This document shows positions 34,919 through 43,683 of a stretch of 64,000 nt of DNA, piece after piece. The notes beneath the pieces were generated by a model. That model was not told the DNA's origin. It searched no databases and worked only from the letters and a program-made list of their open reading frames with translations. Source of the DNA: Bacteroidota bacterium (GTDB lineage Bacteria > Bacteroidota > Bacteroidia > Chitinophagales > Chitinophagaceae); assembly GCA_013285905.1 (NCBI GenBank), contig JABDGU010000004.1:1-64000 (forward strand), written 5' to 3'. How positions within the stretch are numbered: position 1 is the first letter of the stretch; each line of letters begins with the position of its first letter. The position numbers and the translations under genes are program-made.

Positions 34919-34940
34919 TCTGCGCCTATGCGTCTTTGCG
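34919..34940 (+). repeat. Short TNTGCG phased repeat
   Basis: TCTGCG, TATGCG and TTTGCG start at 34919, 34927 and 34935, each 8 bases apart. It belongs to the same general class of TGCG-rich intergenic repeats as the array at 19719. Confidence 0.4.
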
Positions 34941-34990
34941 GTTAAATTATTTTTCCATCAAGCTGTCCTCTTTTTTCATCTCCGTCCGTT

Positions 34991-35014
34991 ATTAATACAG
35001 AAAGCAGTATTAAT
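34991..35014. promoter_or_regulatory. Inverted repeat, possible operator of the YCII gene
   Basis: ATTAATAC-AGAAAGCA-GTATTAAT is a perfect 8-bp inverted repeat with an 8-base spacer, 22 bases before the start codon. Its size fits a dimeric repressor site; no regulator gene is adjacent. Confidence 0.4.
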
Positions 35015-35036
35015 TAACATCAAAAAAACTAAAAAC

Positions 35037-35381
35037 ATGAAAGAGTATCTATTGTTACTTCGTGGCGGAAAGCTGGCAGCAAGTAAAACAGAAGCTGAGA
35101 ACAAAGCTGAAATGCAGGCATGGGGTGCCTATATGGGCGGCCTGAACCAAAAAGGACAATTTGTTGGTGGTTTGCCACTGGTAGGTGGTGGCAAAACGGT
35201 TTCTGCCAGCGGCACAAATCATGAGGCTGTAACTTCTGCAAAAGAGGGTATAGTTGGTGGCTACCTTGTAATAAAAGCAGGCAGCCTGGATGAAGCGGCA
35301 CAAATAGCGGCCGCTTGCCCGCATGTTACAAATGAAGGTAATGTGGAAGTGCGCGAGATAGCGCCAATGCCGGCTATGTAA
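35037..35381 (+). CDS. YCII-domain protein
   Basis: 114 residues, a single YCII-like alpha+beta domain. Segments of the family are MKEYLLLLRGG, QAWGAYMGGLNQKGQFVGGL and GGYLVIKAGSLDEAAQIAAA with a following CP. In this subfamily the product is sometimes called a transcription-initiation or dehydration-type protein, but no activity is established. It has its own possible operator upstream and a terminator downstream, so it is a stand-alone unit. Confidence 0.85.
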   Translation: MKEYLLLLRGGKLAASKTEAENKAEMQAWGAYMGGLNQKGQFVGGLPLVGGGKTVSASGTNHEAVTSAKEGIVGGYLVIKAGSLDEAAQIAAACPHVTNEGNVEVREIAPMPAM

Positions 35382-35395
35382 ATAATCATTTTGTT

Positions 35396-35436
35396 AAGTC
35401 CGGCTGCAGAAGATAATTTTGCAGCCGGGCTTTTTT
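35396..35436 (+). terminator. Intrinsic terminator after the YCII gene
   Basis: AGTCCGGCTGCA and TGCAGCCGGGCT form a 12-bp stem (one G-T pair) around an 11-base loop, followed by six T. Confidence 0.9.
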
Positions 35437-35613
35437 ATTAGGGCTATATATGAAACTAATAAAATGTGAACCGGGTTTAAACAAATATTATCAATTCAGA
35501 AATCCATAATTGTTTATTTTTCGTAAATAAAGATGGATATTTATAAAATGTACCGCATTGTGGTATTAAAACAACATGACAGAGTGTAATGGAAAAGCCA
35601 GAAACTGTGCAGC

Positions 35614-36225
35614 ATGGATGATGTAATAAAATTTATTGAGTCGGGTATACTTGAAATGTATGTACTTGAGCAGCTTGGCCCTGAAGAAAAGGCAGAGGTG
35701 GAGCGTATGGCAAGCCTTCATGAGGAAGTGCGCAATGAGATAGATGATATCAGCATAGCATTAGAAGGCTTTGCGCAATTGCATGCAAAAGAACCTGACC
35801 CGACTGTACAGCCTTTTTTAATGGCCACCATAGACTATATGGAGCGGCTAAAGAATGGCGAACCCTTATCTTTCCCACCCATATTGCAGCCCGACTCCCA
35901 AATCGCTGATTATGCTGAATGGCTCAACAGGGATGATATGCAACTGAAAGAACCCTTAAACCAGGTGCAAATAAATATCATTGCCGCCCACCCGTCGGCT
36001 ACTACAGCGATCGTATGGCTTCAGCATGGTGCACCACCTGAAACACACTCAGCAGAATTTGAAAAATTCCTTATTGTAGAAGGCACTTGCGATATAACTA
36101 TCGAAAATGATGTGCATAGCCTGAGAGCCGGTGATGTGCTTATTATCCCTCTTCATCACAGCCACCATGTAAGCGTTACATCTGCGCAGGCATGTAAAAT
36201 CATATTGCAAAGAGTGGCTGCCTGA
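35614..36225 (+). CDS. Anti-sigma-like N-terminus fused to a cupin (ChrR-like)
   Basis: 203 residues. The first 60 (FIESGILEMYVLEQLGPEEK then AEVERMASLH) match the N-terminal region of anti-sigma factors of the RskA/ChrR type. The last 90 form a cupin with HGAPPETHSAEFEKFLIVEG and a second motif DVLIIPLHHSHHVSV, whose His and Glu could bind a metal. No membrane segment is present. ChrR proteins inhibit an ECF sigma factor until singlet oxygen or peroxides release it. No sigma factor gene is adjacent here, and the zinc-binding His/Cys of the anti-sigma domain is not evident. It may therefore be an orphan sensor. Confidence 0.75.
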   Translation: MDDVIKFIESGILEMYVLEQLGPEEKAEVERMASLHEEVRNEIDDISIALEGFAQLHAKEPDPTVQPFLMATIDYMERLKNGEPLSFPPILQPDSQIADYAEWLNRDDMQLKEPLNQVQINIIAAHPSATTAIVWLQHGAPPETHSAEFEKFLIVEGTCDITIENDVHSLRAGDVLIIPLHHSHHVSVTSAQACKIILQRVAA

Positions 36226-36303
36226 GTTTTTAAAGAACAATTACAATCTGCCGAATCATCTAAATCGGAAGAATCAAGGTACCTTTGCGCCTCAATTTGA
36301 TAC

Positions 36304-38217
36304 ATGCATTACGTTTCAACTAAAAATATCACCAAATCCTACGGAATAAAGCCACTATTCAATAATATCTCCTTCCATATCAGCGAGGGGGACAAAATAG
36401 CGCTTGTGGCAAGGAATGGCAGTGGCAAATCCACACTGCTGAAAATACTGGCAGGAAAAGACCAGGTAGATGAGGGAGATGTATGGATAAATAAAGATGT
36501 TACAGTTGCTTTGTTTGAGCAGGAGCCGCAGTTTATGGAGGACAAGTCGGTGCTGGATAATATCTTTCATTACAAGCACCCTGTTGCAGAGGCTCTGATG
36601 AATTATGAACGCCTGCTCGACAGCCATTCAAAAGATCATGATGCAATAGCACATGCTTTGGGGCGTATTGACGAATTAGGTGCATGGGATTTTGAAGCAA
36701 AAGTGAAGCAGATACTGGGCAAACTTAATATACACAACCTGGACCAGGCTGTAAAAACACTTTCGGGCGGGCAGCGCAAGCGGGTAGCATTGGCGCAAAC
36801 GCTTATAGATATAGGATTTGACCACAAGCACGTTTTGCTTATTATGGATGAACCTACCAATCATTTGGACGTTGAAATGGTAGAATGGCTGGAACATTAT
36901 CTCGGGCAGGAAAAAGTGACGCTGCTTATGGTTACCCACGATCGCTATTTCCTGGATGCGGTTTGCGATGAAATATGGGAGATGGACGGTTCCAACCTTT
37001 ATTTTTATAAGGGCAGTTATGAGAATTACTTAGAAAAGAAAACAGCTCGTATAGAGAATACACTTTCAAGCATCGACAAAGCAAAAAACGAATACCGTAA
37101 AGAGCTGGAGTGGATGCGCAAGCAACCCAAGGCACGTACTACAAAAGCACAGAGCCGAATAGACGCCTTTTATGAGGTGGAATCGCGCGCCAAACAAAAG
37201 ATAGAGAACAACCAGGTGGAACTGCAAATGAAAATGAATCGCCTGGGCGGTAAAGTGGCTGAGCTAAAGAAAGTGTATAAGAGTTTTGGAGAAAAAGCAA
37301 TATTGAAAGGCTTTGACTATACTTTTAAAAAGGGAGAGCGCATTGGTATAATAGGCAAGAACGGAACGGGTAAATCAACCTTCCTGCAAATGCTACAGGG
37401 TTACGAGCCGGCAGACAGCGGCAAAATAAATATTGGCGATACCGTGATTTTCGGCAATTTTTCGCAAGGCGGGCTGGTGATAAAAGATGATGTGCGTGTA
37501 ATAGAGTATGTAAAAAATATTGCAGAAAATTTTCCGCTTGCCGGAGGTGGTTCCATAAGCGCTTCTCAATTTCTTACATTGTTTCTTTTTCCGCCTGAGC
37601 AACAATATAATTATCTCTCTAAACTAAGTGGAGGTGAGAAAAAGCGACTGCAACTTTTATCTATCTTATTCCGTAACCCGAACTTTCTAATACTTGATGA
37701 GCCTACCAACGACCTTGACCTGCCTACACTTGCTGTGCTGGAAAATTTCTTGTCAGAATACCAGGGCTGCCTGCTTATAGTTTCGCATGACAGGTATTTT
37801 ATGGACAGACTTGTAGATCATCTTTTTGTTTTTGAAGGTGAGGGAATGGTGCGCGATTTTCCGGGTAATTATACCAGATTCCGTACAGAAGAAAAAGCTA
37901 AAGAAAGGTCCGCGCCTAAAGAAGCCGCTGTTGCAGATAAGACTTACTCTTTATTAAGCGGAAATGAGGAACCCGGATCAAGCAGCGCTACAGCGACTAA
38001 GAAAAAATTCTCGTACAAAGAAAAACGTGAATTCGATACACTTGAAAAAGAGATCGCGGCACTGGATAAAGAAAGAACAGAGATAACTTTGCAAATGAGC
38101 GATGCCGCTATTTCTTTTGATGAACTGCAAAAAATAAGCAAGCGCATTACAGAAGTAACGCGCTTGCTGGAAGAAAAAGAATTAAGATGGCTTGAACTTA
38201 GCGAATATATTGCGTGA
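36304..38217 (+). CDS. ABC-F ATPase, Uup-like
   Basis: 637 residues, with two ABC modules and no membrane segment. Module 1 has Walker A ARNGSGKST, signature LSGGQRKRVAL and DEPTNHLD. Module 2 has GKNGTGKST, LSGGEKKRLQL and DEPTNDLD. A basic helical linker (about residues 240-310, with RKELEWMRKQPKARTTKAQS) separates them. The C-terminal 80 residues form a coiled coil (KKKFSYKEKREFDTLEKEIA and following), as in Uup. ABC-F proteins act on ribosomes or, for Uup, affect DNA transposon excision. No antibiotic-resistance signature could be read. Confidence 0.93.
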   Translation: MHYVSTKNITKSYGIKPLFNNISFHISEGDKIALVARNGSGKSTLLKILAGKDQVDEGDVWINKDVTVALFEQEPQFMEDKSVLDNIFHYKHPVAEALMNYERLLDSHSKDHDAIAHALGRIDELGAWDFEAKVKQILGKLNIHNLDQAVKTLSGGQRKRVALAQTLIDIGFDHKHVLLIMDEPTNHLDVEMVEWLEHYLGQEKVTLLMVTHDRYFLDAVCDEIWEMDGSNLYFYKGSYENYLEKKTARIENTLSSIDKAKNEYRKELEWMRKQPKARTTKAQSRIDAFYEVESRAKQKIENNQVELQMKMNRLGGKVAELKKVYKSFGEKAILKGFDYTFKKGERIGIIGKNGTGKSTFLQMLQGYEPADSGKINIGDTVIFGNFSQGGLVIKDDVRVIEYVKNIAENFPLAGGGSISASQFLTLFLFPPEQQYNYLSKLSGGEKKRLQLLSILFRNPNFLILDEPTNDLDLPTLAVLENFLSEYQGCLLIVSHDRYFMDRLVDHLFVFEGEGMVRDFPGNYTRFRTEEKAKERSAPKEAAVADKTYSLLSGNEEPGSSSATATKKKFSYKEKREFDTLEKEIAALDKERTEITLQMSDAAISFDELQKISKRITEVTRLLEEKELRWLELSEYIA

Positions 38218-38219
38218 TA

Positions 38220-39404
38220 TTAGTTGGTAGTGCTTGAACTATTATCGTCCGGAGTATCTTTTGCTTTCTCTATTTTATCAACTTCAAATACTAAAGAGAA
38301 ACGCAGTGTATTGGAAAGCGGGTTGCGCGTGATGCCTGAACCTGAAGGCACGAGGTAAGAAACATTCAACTGGAAGACATTGTATTTAACACCAACGCCG
38401 CAAGTAATATATTGGCGGTCGCCATTAGTAGGGTCTTCGTAAAAATAACCTGCACGGACAGCAAACTGTTTCTGATACCAGTATTCTGCACCGAAGGAAA
38501 GATCTATTTCTTTCAACTCGCCGGCAAAGCCATTAGGTGAATCATGGAAAGAAGAAAAAATGCCTGACACAACAGATACCTGTGAATCAGGAGAGCTTAA
38601 TGCAGGTACCAATAATTTATTCATATCTATAGTAAACGTGATCGCATTATACTCATCAAACTGCGAAGTATATGCAGCACCAATGCCGAGGTTCATAGGA
38701 ATGAAATCTTTACGGCTGGCATTGTAAGAAATTTTAGAACCTATATTGCTGGCAACAGCACCAAAACTAAAAGTGTGGCTGCGGAAATCGTCAATTTCTT
38801 TTGTTTTAGTGTAGTACATGCCAAGGTCTGCAGCAAATGCATTGCCCGGGCTATAATCAAGCCCCTGCTGTGGACTTACACCTGATGCAATAGCAGAGTG
38901 GATGTAGCGAATTGTTAAGCCTGTACCTAAATAAGGTGAAAGTTTTTGTGAATAGCCTGCGTCAAAGGAATATTCTCTGGGCAAACCTGTGCCTAAAGGT
39001 GCTGCATTGATATCGGTGTATTGTATGCTACCTAAAGAAAAATAGCGCATCGAAGCACTAAAAACCTTATCGTGGTTTTCACCGATTTTTGCGTAACCAG
39101 CGAGGTATGCAAGGAAGATATCAGGTACAAGGTCTTTAAGCCATGGCGTGTAGGTCGCAGATATACCATAGTTTTTAGTTGCAAATGGCAATTTAGCTAC
39201 ATCCCAATACTGGGCATTTGCATCGGGAGTTATAGCGATACCGGCATCGCCCATTGCCCCGGATCTTGCGTCCGGAGATATTCTTAAAAAAGGAACTGCT
39301 GTAGTCACAAAGTTCTGCCCATTATAGCTAACCTGCGCCTGCGTATTTACAGAGGTCATGCTAGCTGCTGCGATCAAACCAATTAAAGCAAAGTGTTTTG
39401 CCAT
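38220..39404 (-). CDS. porV: T9SS outer-membrane protein PorV
   Basis: 394 residues from ATG at 39404; a longer in-frame start at 39476 would put 24 residues before the signal peptide (MAKHFALIGLIAAASMTSVN). The mature start FLRISPDARSGAMGDAGIA is the PorV/FadL-like hallmark. It is a 14-stranded outer-membrane barrel that collects cargo from the T9SS translocon and passes it to the PorU sortase. A canonical promoter lies just upstream. In Flavobacterium porV-porU-gldJ are adjacent; here porV is divergent from gldJ and porU is absent. The C-terminal tail is Asp/Ser/Asn-rich. At the 3' end it meets the convergent ABC-F gene with two bases between. Confidence 0.92.
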   Translation of the reverse strand: MAKHFALIGLIAAASMTSVNTQAQVSYNGQNFVTTAVPFLRISPDARSGAMGDAGIAITPDANAQYWDVAKLPFATKNYGISATYTPWLKDLVPDIFLAYLAGYAKIGENHDKVFSASMRYFSLGSIQYTDINAAPLGTGLPREYSFDAGYSQKLSPYLGTGLTIRYIHSAIASGVSPQQGLDYSPGNAFAADLGMYYTKTKEIDDFRSHTFSFGAVASNIGSKISYNASRKDFIPMNLGIGAAYTSQFDEYNAITFTIDMNKLLVPALSSPDSQVSVVSGIFSSFHDSPNGFAGELKEIDLSFGAEYWYQKQFAVRAGYFYEDPTNGDRQYITCGVGVKYNVFQLNVSYLVPSGSGITRNPLSNTLRFSLVFEVDKIEKAKDTPDDNSSSTTN

Positions 39405-39434
39405 TCTGTTATTATTATTTATTTTAAAGTTTTG

Positions 39435-39464
39435 CAAAAATATCCCTTTTTCACCAGTCTGCAA
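39435..39464 (-). promoter_or_regulatory. Consensus Bacteroidetes promoter of porV
   Basis: On the minus strand TTG (39464-39462), exactly 19 bases, then TATTTTTG (39442-39435). The porV start codon is 31 bases downstream. Confidence 0.8.
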
Positions 39465-39901
39465 TATTATAATCATATTTCGAATTGAATTGAGGATAAA
39501 ACATTGCTTTACACATTAACGCATCGATACCTGTTTTGGTATATTCTCATTTTTATTTTCATCAAAGCCTGCGTCTTTGGAAACGAAAAAAATGCTTAAT
39601 TAAGATATACACTACTTATACACTAATTGAGATAAATGGTTTTTGGGTTTGAAAATAGAACTATTTATGCATTGGAACGGAGCAAAATTGCTGAAAAATA
39701 AGGATTTCGAGCCTTATATTGTTTTTTATATATTTATGTAAATCGAAGAAAAAGGCTGCCAGGATCACGCGTTAAAAAAAGAAAAAGCAGTTTTTTTTAA
39801 CTCTATTGCTTTCAAAACTTGACTTTATGAAAAGAATGCTCTAACATTGTAACGGTTTTAACATTTTCAAACCCATTTGTAGCAAATATTTTTCTCTGAT
39901 T
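39465..39901. other. Long AT-rich spacer before gldJ
   Basis: No gene seen. It contains a GTTAAAAAAA/TTTTTTTTAAC inverted repeat around 39774-39802. The gldJ promoter was not identified with confidence; TATTTTTC at about 39885 is one mismatch from the -7 consensus. Confidence 0.4.
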
Positions 39902-41434
39902 ATGAAAAGAACACTCATTGGCGTGAGCTTGCTGTGCATAGGGTCAGCTGCTTTTTTGTCGGCTTGCTCTCCTAATACCAAAACTACCGGTAAATCTGAC
40001 AAAACCGGCTGGGATTATAATGATCCGCGCCTTGGTGGTTTTGATGTGCCTAATTATCCCGGACAAGCAACAGGCCCGGGCCTTACATTTGTAGAAGGTG
40101 GTACTTTTACGATGGGGCAGGTTGAAGAAGACCTCGCAGAAGAGCGCAACAATATACCCCGCAAGGTATCTGTATCTTCCTTTTATATGGATGAAACGGA
40201 AGTTGCTAACGTTCATTATCGTGAATATACTTATTGGTTAGCCCGTTCTTATAGTTCGGATTATCCTGAGATCGTTACAAAGTCTTTGCCGGATTCAACA
40301 TCCTGGCGCCAGGCTTTATCATATAATGAGCCAATGGTGCAGTATTATTTCCGTGCTGCCGCATTTAATTATTACCCTGTGGTTGGTGTGAATTGGTTCC
40401 AGGCCAATGAATATTGCAAATGGCGCAGCGACCGTGTTAATGAGTATATACTTATTAAGAATGGTTTCCTGAAGAAAAATCCTAACCAGGTAAATGAGGA
40501 TATCTTCTCTACCGAAACTTATGTTGGCGGGCAATATGAAGGTACTGCCGGTAAGAAAAAGAAAAAGGACCTCGATCCGGGTGGAGCTGGCAAACGTAAT
40601 ATTACTTACTCTGATGGGTTCTTATTACCCAATTACCGTCTCCCGACAGAAGCTGAGTGGGAATATGCAGCACTTGGCCTCATAGGTAATAATCCTGAGC
40701 CAGAAACAAAACGCCGTCGTGGTGAAGAAGTTATAGTTGAGCGTAATGTGTTCCCATGGGGTGCAAAAAACACTTCACGTTATGGTTTACGTAACGAATA
40801 CCAGGGTGAATTCTTAGGCAACTTCAAACGTGGTGCCGGTGATAACATGGGTGTTGCGGGTGGTCTGAACGATAATGCTGATATACCAGCTCCTGTTTAT
40901 TCTTACCAACCAAATGCATGGGGTCTATATAATATGGCAGGTAACGTGAGTGAGTGGGTACTTGATACATGGCGTCCAACTTCTCACCAGGATGTTAATG
41001 ATTTCCGTCCTTTCCGCGGTAATGTGTATGAAGAAGTGAAACGCGTAGCTGAAGATAATTCAGTTGAAGAAAAAGACAGCCTTGGCCACATACCTACGAA
41101 AGTTATGTCTAACGACGAAATTGCTGGTAATGGCCGTTTTGAAGCAAGGACTGCTGATCTGAGAGATTATGATGATGGGGACAGTACTTCAAACTTTACA
41201 TACAATTTCGGTAACACTACTTTGGTTGGTAATGATGCGAAAGTGATAAAAGGTGCATCTTGGGCTGATCGTGCTTATTGGATGTCTCCCGGCACCCGCC
41301 GTTTTATGCAGGCTAATCAGGCAAGCTCTACCGTTGGTTTCCGTTGTGTGATGGACCGTCTGGGTTCTCCTAATGGTAACAACAAAGAAGGCAGTGGTAA
41401 CCATTTTGGAAAAGACAAGAGAATAAAACACTAA
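39902..41434 (+). CDS. gldJ: Gliding motility/T9SS lipoprotein GldJ
   Basis: 510 residues. A lipoprotein signal (KRTLIGVSLLCIGSAAF then LSAC-SPN) is followed by a formylglycine-generating-enzyme (FGE/sulfatase-modifying) fold. Segments matching GldJ are GPGLTFVEGGTFTMGQVEED, SFYMDETEVANVHYREY, YPVVGVNWFQANEYCKW and LPTEAEWEYAAL, and at the end VIKGASWADRAYW and VGFRCVM. GldJ stabilises the GldK ring of the T9SS motor in Flavobacterium; it is not known to be an enzyme. A basic KKKKKD insert lies near residue 221. The murF gene follows after a terminator, as in Flavobacterium, supporting the orthology. Confidence 0.88.
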   Translation: MKRTLIGVSLLCIGSAAFLSACSPNTKTTGKSDKTGWDYNDPRLGGFDVPNYPGQATGPGLTFVEGGTFTMGQVEEDLAEERNNIPRKVSVSSFYMDETEVANVHYREYTYWLARSYSSDYPEIVTKSLPDSTSWRQALSYNEPMVQYYFRAAAFNYYPVVGVNWFQANEYCKWRSDRVNEYILIKNGFLKKNPNQVNEDIFSTETYVGGQYEGTAGKKKKKDLDPGGAGKRNITYSDGFLLPNYRLPTEAEWEYAALGLIGNNPEPETKRRRGEEVIVERNVFPWGAKNTSRYGLRNEYQGEFLGNFKRGAGDNMGVAGGLNDNADIPAPVYSYQPNAWGLYNMAGNVSEWVLDTWRPTSHQDVNDFRPFRGNVYEEVKRVAEDNSVEEKDSLGHIPTKVMSNDEIAGNGRFEARTADLRDYDDGDSTSNFTYNFGNTTLVGNDAKVIKGASWADRAYWMSPGTRRFMQANQASSTVGFRCVMDRLGSPNGNNKEGSGNHFGKDKRIKH

Positions 41435-41457
41435 TAGCTACAAACTTTTATAAACGG

Positions 41458-41485
41458 CCCCCTTCTATAATGAAGGGGGTTTTTT
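41458..41485 (+). terminator. Intrinsic terminator after gldJ
   Basis: CCCCCTTC-TATAAT-GAAGGGGG followed by six T. Confidence 0.93.
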
Positions 41486-41500
41486 ATTTTTACATGCTTA

Positions 41501-42805
41501 ATGAAAAATGTTTTGGACATACAAAGATTATATGAGCTGTACCTGGAGCATCCCTCCATACAAACAGATACGCGTAAGTTGAAGCGTGGCGATATCTTCT
41601 TTGCTCTGAAAGGGCCCAGTTTTAATGGTAATGAGTTTGCGAAACAGGCCCTGAATGCGGGCGCAGCGTATGCCGTGATAGACGAAGCCACTTACGCCCT
41701 GAATGAACAATGCATATTGGTGGATGATGTGTTGAAGACGCTGCAAGAGCTTGCCAGGCAGCACCGTGAGCAATTTGATATGCCCTTCCTGGCCATAACG
41801 GGCTCTAATGGTAAGACAACTACCAAAGAACTTATAACTACGGTACTTAAAAAACGCTTTAGGGTTTATGCCACAGAGGGCAACCTGAACAATCATATTG
41901 GCGTGCCGCTTACTTTGCTGAAAATAAAAAAAGACGCAGAGATAGCCGTGATAGAAATGGGTGCGAACCACCTGACGGAGATAGCGGGCTATTGCGAGAT
42001 AGCGTTGCCGGACTATGGCATTATTACTAATTGCGGGAAGGCGCATATTGAGGGTTTCGGGGGTATTGAGGGTGTGCGGAAAGGCAAAGGCGAATTGTAT
42101 GATTTTATAAGAACGCACGGCGGCAGTATTTTTCGCAATGCTGATCTTGATTACCTGGCTGATATGGCTAAGGGTATTTCTAAACAGATAAGCTACGGAA
42201 CTTATAGTCGTGATGCGGAATACAAAGGCAAAGCGATACTGGACGATGTGTTTCTTAAAGTAGCTGTACTGAACAACGGTGTGGAAACCTTGCTGGACAC
42301 GCAATTGGTGGGTGCCTATAATTTTCCGAATGTGATGGCGGCAGTGGCGGTGGGCCAGCATTTTGCTGTACCCTTTAACGCTATTAAAGAGGCGATAGGA
42401 GCTTATAACCCGGATAACAGCCGCTCGCAGTTTATAGAAAAAGGGAGCAACAAGATAATACTGGACGCCTATAATGCCAACCCTGCCAGCATGAATGCGG
42501 CCATAACAAATTTCGGGCAGCTTGGCCTGCCACATAAAATATTGTGGATAGGTGCGATGAAGGAGATGGGGAAGGAAGAGGAATATGAGCATAAAGAACT
42601 GGTGAAGCTGATAGGAAAATATGTGTGGGATGATGTGATATTGGTGGGTAAAGAATTTAAAGGTCTACAAAATGCTTACCGATGGTTTGAAAACTCTGCA
42701 GAGGCGGCCTTATTTATAAAGGAACACAGGCCAATGGAAAGTTCTATTCTCATAAAAGGTAGCCGTGGCAGTAAGATGGAGGTTTTGCTGGAAGCGTTGG
42801 GATAA
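41501..42805 (+). CDS. murF: UDP-N-acetylmuramoyl-tripeptide--D-alanyl-D-alanine ligase
   Basis: 434 residues, with three Mur-ligase domains. SIQTDTRKLKRGDIFFALKG marks the N-terminal UDP-binding domain, AITGSNGKTTTKEL the P-loop (about residue 101), then NLNNHIGVPLTLLKI and the central IEMGANHLTEI. DAYNANPASMNAAI begins the C-terminal domain. It adds D-Ala-D-Ala to the UDP-MurNAc-tripeptide in the cytoplasm. Only 15 bases separate its start from the T-run of the gldJ terminator, so some read-through is possible. Confidence 0.96.
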   Translation: MKNVLDIQRLYELYLEHPSIQTDTRKLKRGDIFFALKGPSFNGNEFAKQALNAGAAYAVIDEATYALNEQCILVDDVLKTLQELARQHREQFDMPFLAITGSNGKTTTKELITTVLKKRFRVYATEGNLNNHIGVPLTLLKIKKDAEIAVIEMGANHLTEIAGYCEIALPDYGIITNCGKAHIEGFGGIEGVRKGKGELYDFIRTHGGSIFRNADLDYLADMAKGISKQISYGTYSRDAEYKGKAILDDVFLKVAVLNNGVETLLDTQLVGAYNFPNVMAAVAVGQHFAVPFNAIKEAIGAYNPDNSRSQFIEKGSNKIILDAYNANPASMNAAITNFGQLGLPHKILWIGAMKEMGKEEEYEHKELVKLIGKYVWDDVILVGKEFKGLQNAYRWFENSAEAALFIKEHRPMESSILIKGSRGSKMEVLLEALG

Positions 42806-42869
42806 TGGTTAAGGGTTGAAAAGTAGATAGCTTAAAAGATGGGATAAACTTATTTTAGGATCAGACAGA

Positions 42870-43558
42870 TTGAATGAGAAACCTAAATATAATCCACAGA
42901 TTCATCACCGCAGATCAATGCGGTTGAAGGGGTATGATTATTCACAAGCGGGGGCGTATTTTATTACAATTTGCTGCCAGTATAGGTTGCACAGATTTGG
43001 GAATATAGAGGATTGTGAAATGATATTGAATGAATTTGGGCAAATAGCCTTTGATGAATGGGGGAAATTGCCAGAACGATTTGCCAATATGGAATTGGAC
43101 ATTTTTGTGGTAATGCCCAATCATTTTCATGGGATTATTGTATTAAATAACCTGGTAGGGGCGGGGCTTGCCCCCACCCCCAATAATGATACAATGCGAA
43201 ACAATGTCCCCACCCAAAATAATGATATAACGGGCGATATTAGGGCAGGGGTGAACCCTGCCCCTACCGAAAATAAAAATGCGACTGGAACAATCGGCGA
43301 TATTGTGGGTGCCTATAAATCGTTGGTTGCAAATGCCAGCCTAGATATTTACAAATCAAAAGATGAAACAATGGGCAAATTGTGGCAACGCAATTATTAT
43401 GACATATCATTCGCGATGAAAAATCTTTTCTGAAAATTTCCGAATACATCATGAATAACCCAAAGAATTGGGAAAATGACAAATTTTATTCCGGTTGCAA
43501 TGATAGTATAATTGAACCCGGAACCATGCAGGGTGCTATCGCCTTGAAAGCTAAATAG
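42870..43558 (+). pseudogene. REP-associated tyrosine transposase (RAYT), frameshifted
   Basis: From TTG at 42870 (or ATG at 42918) the frame shows RMRLKGYDYSQ-like start, GAYFITICCQYR and the HUH motif MPNHFHGIIVL. It ends prematurely after LWQRNYYDISFAMKNLF. The normal RAYT ending (HIIRDEKSFLKISEYIMNNP then KNWENDKFY) continues in another frame up to TAG at 43558. A one-base deletion near 43403 explains it. Between the HUH motif and the last helices is a variable segment of near-repeats (VGAGLAPTP, RAGVNPAPT) encoded by GGGGC-rich palindromes, a known habit of these genes. RAYTs mobilise short palindromic (REP) repeats. Confidence 0.85.
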
Positions 43559-43683
43559 ATGAGACCAAGCTGAATTCCACAAAATATTTTTTAAAATGGC
43601 AAATCAAATGCATTAATTTGTTTATTATTTGTAAAAAATAAGTTTTTACACTGTTTAAATAGTGGTTTATTTGCAGTTATAAT

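Noticed and set aside
41528-42592. A 354-codon minus-strand frame opposite murF.
   Set aside because: It is the antisense of a well-conserved ligase and shows no protein-like motifs.
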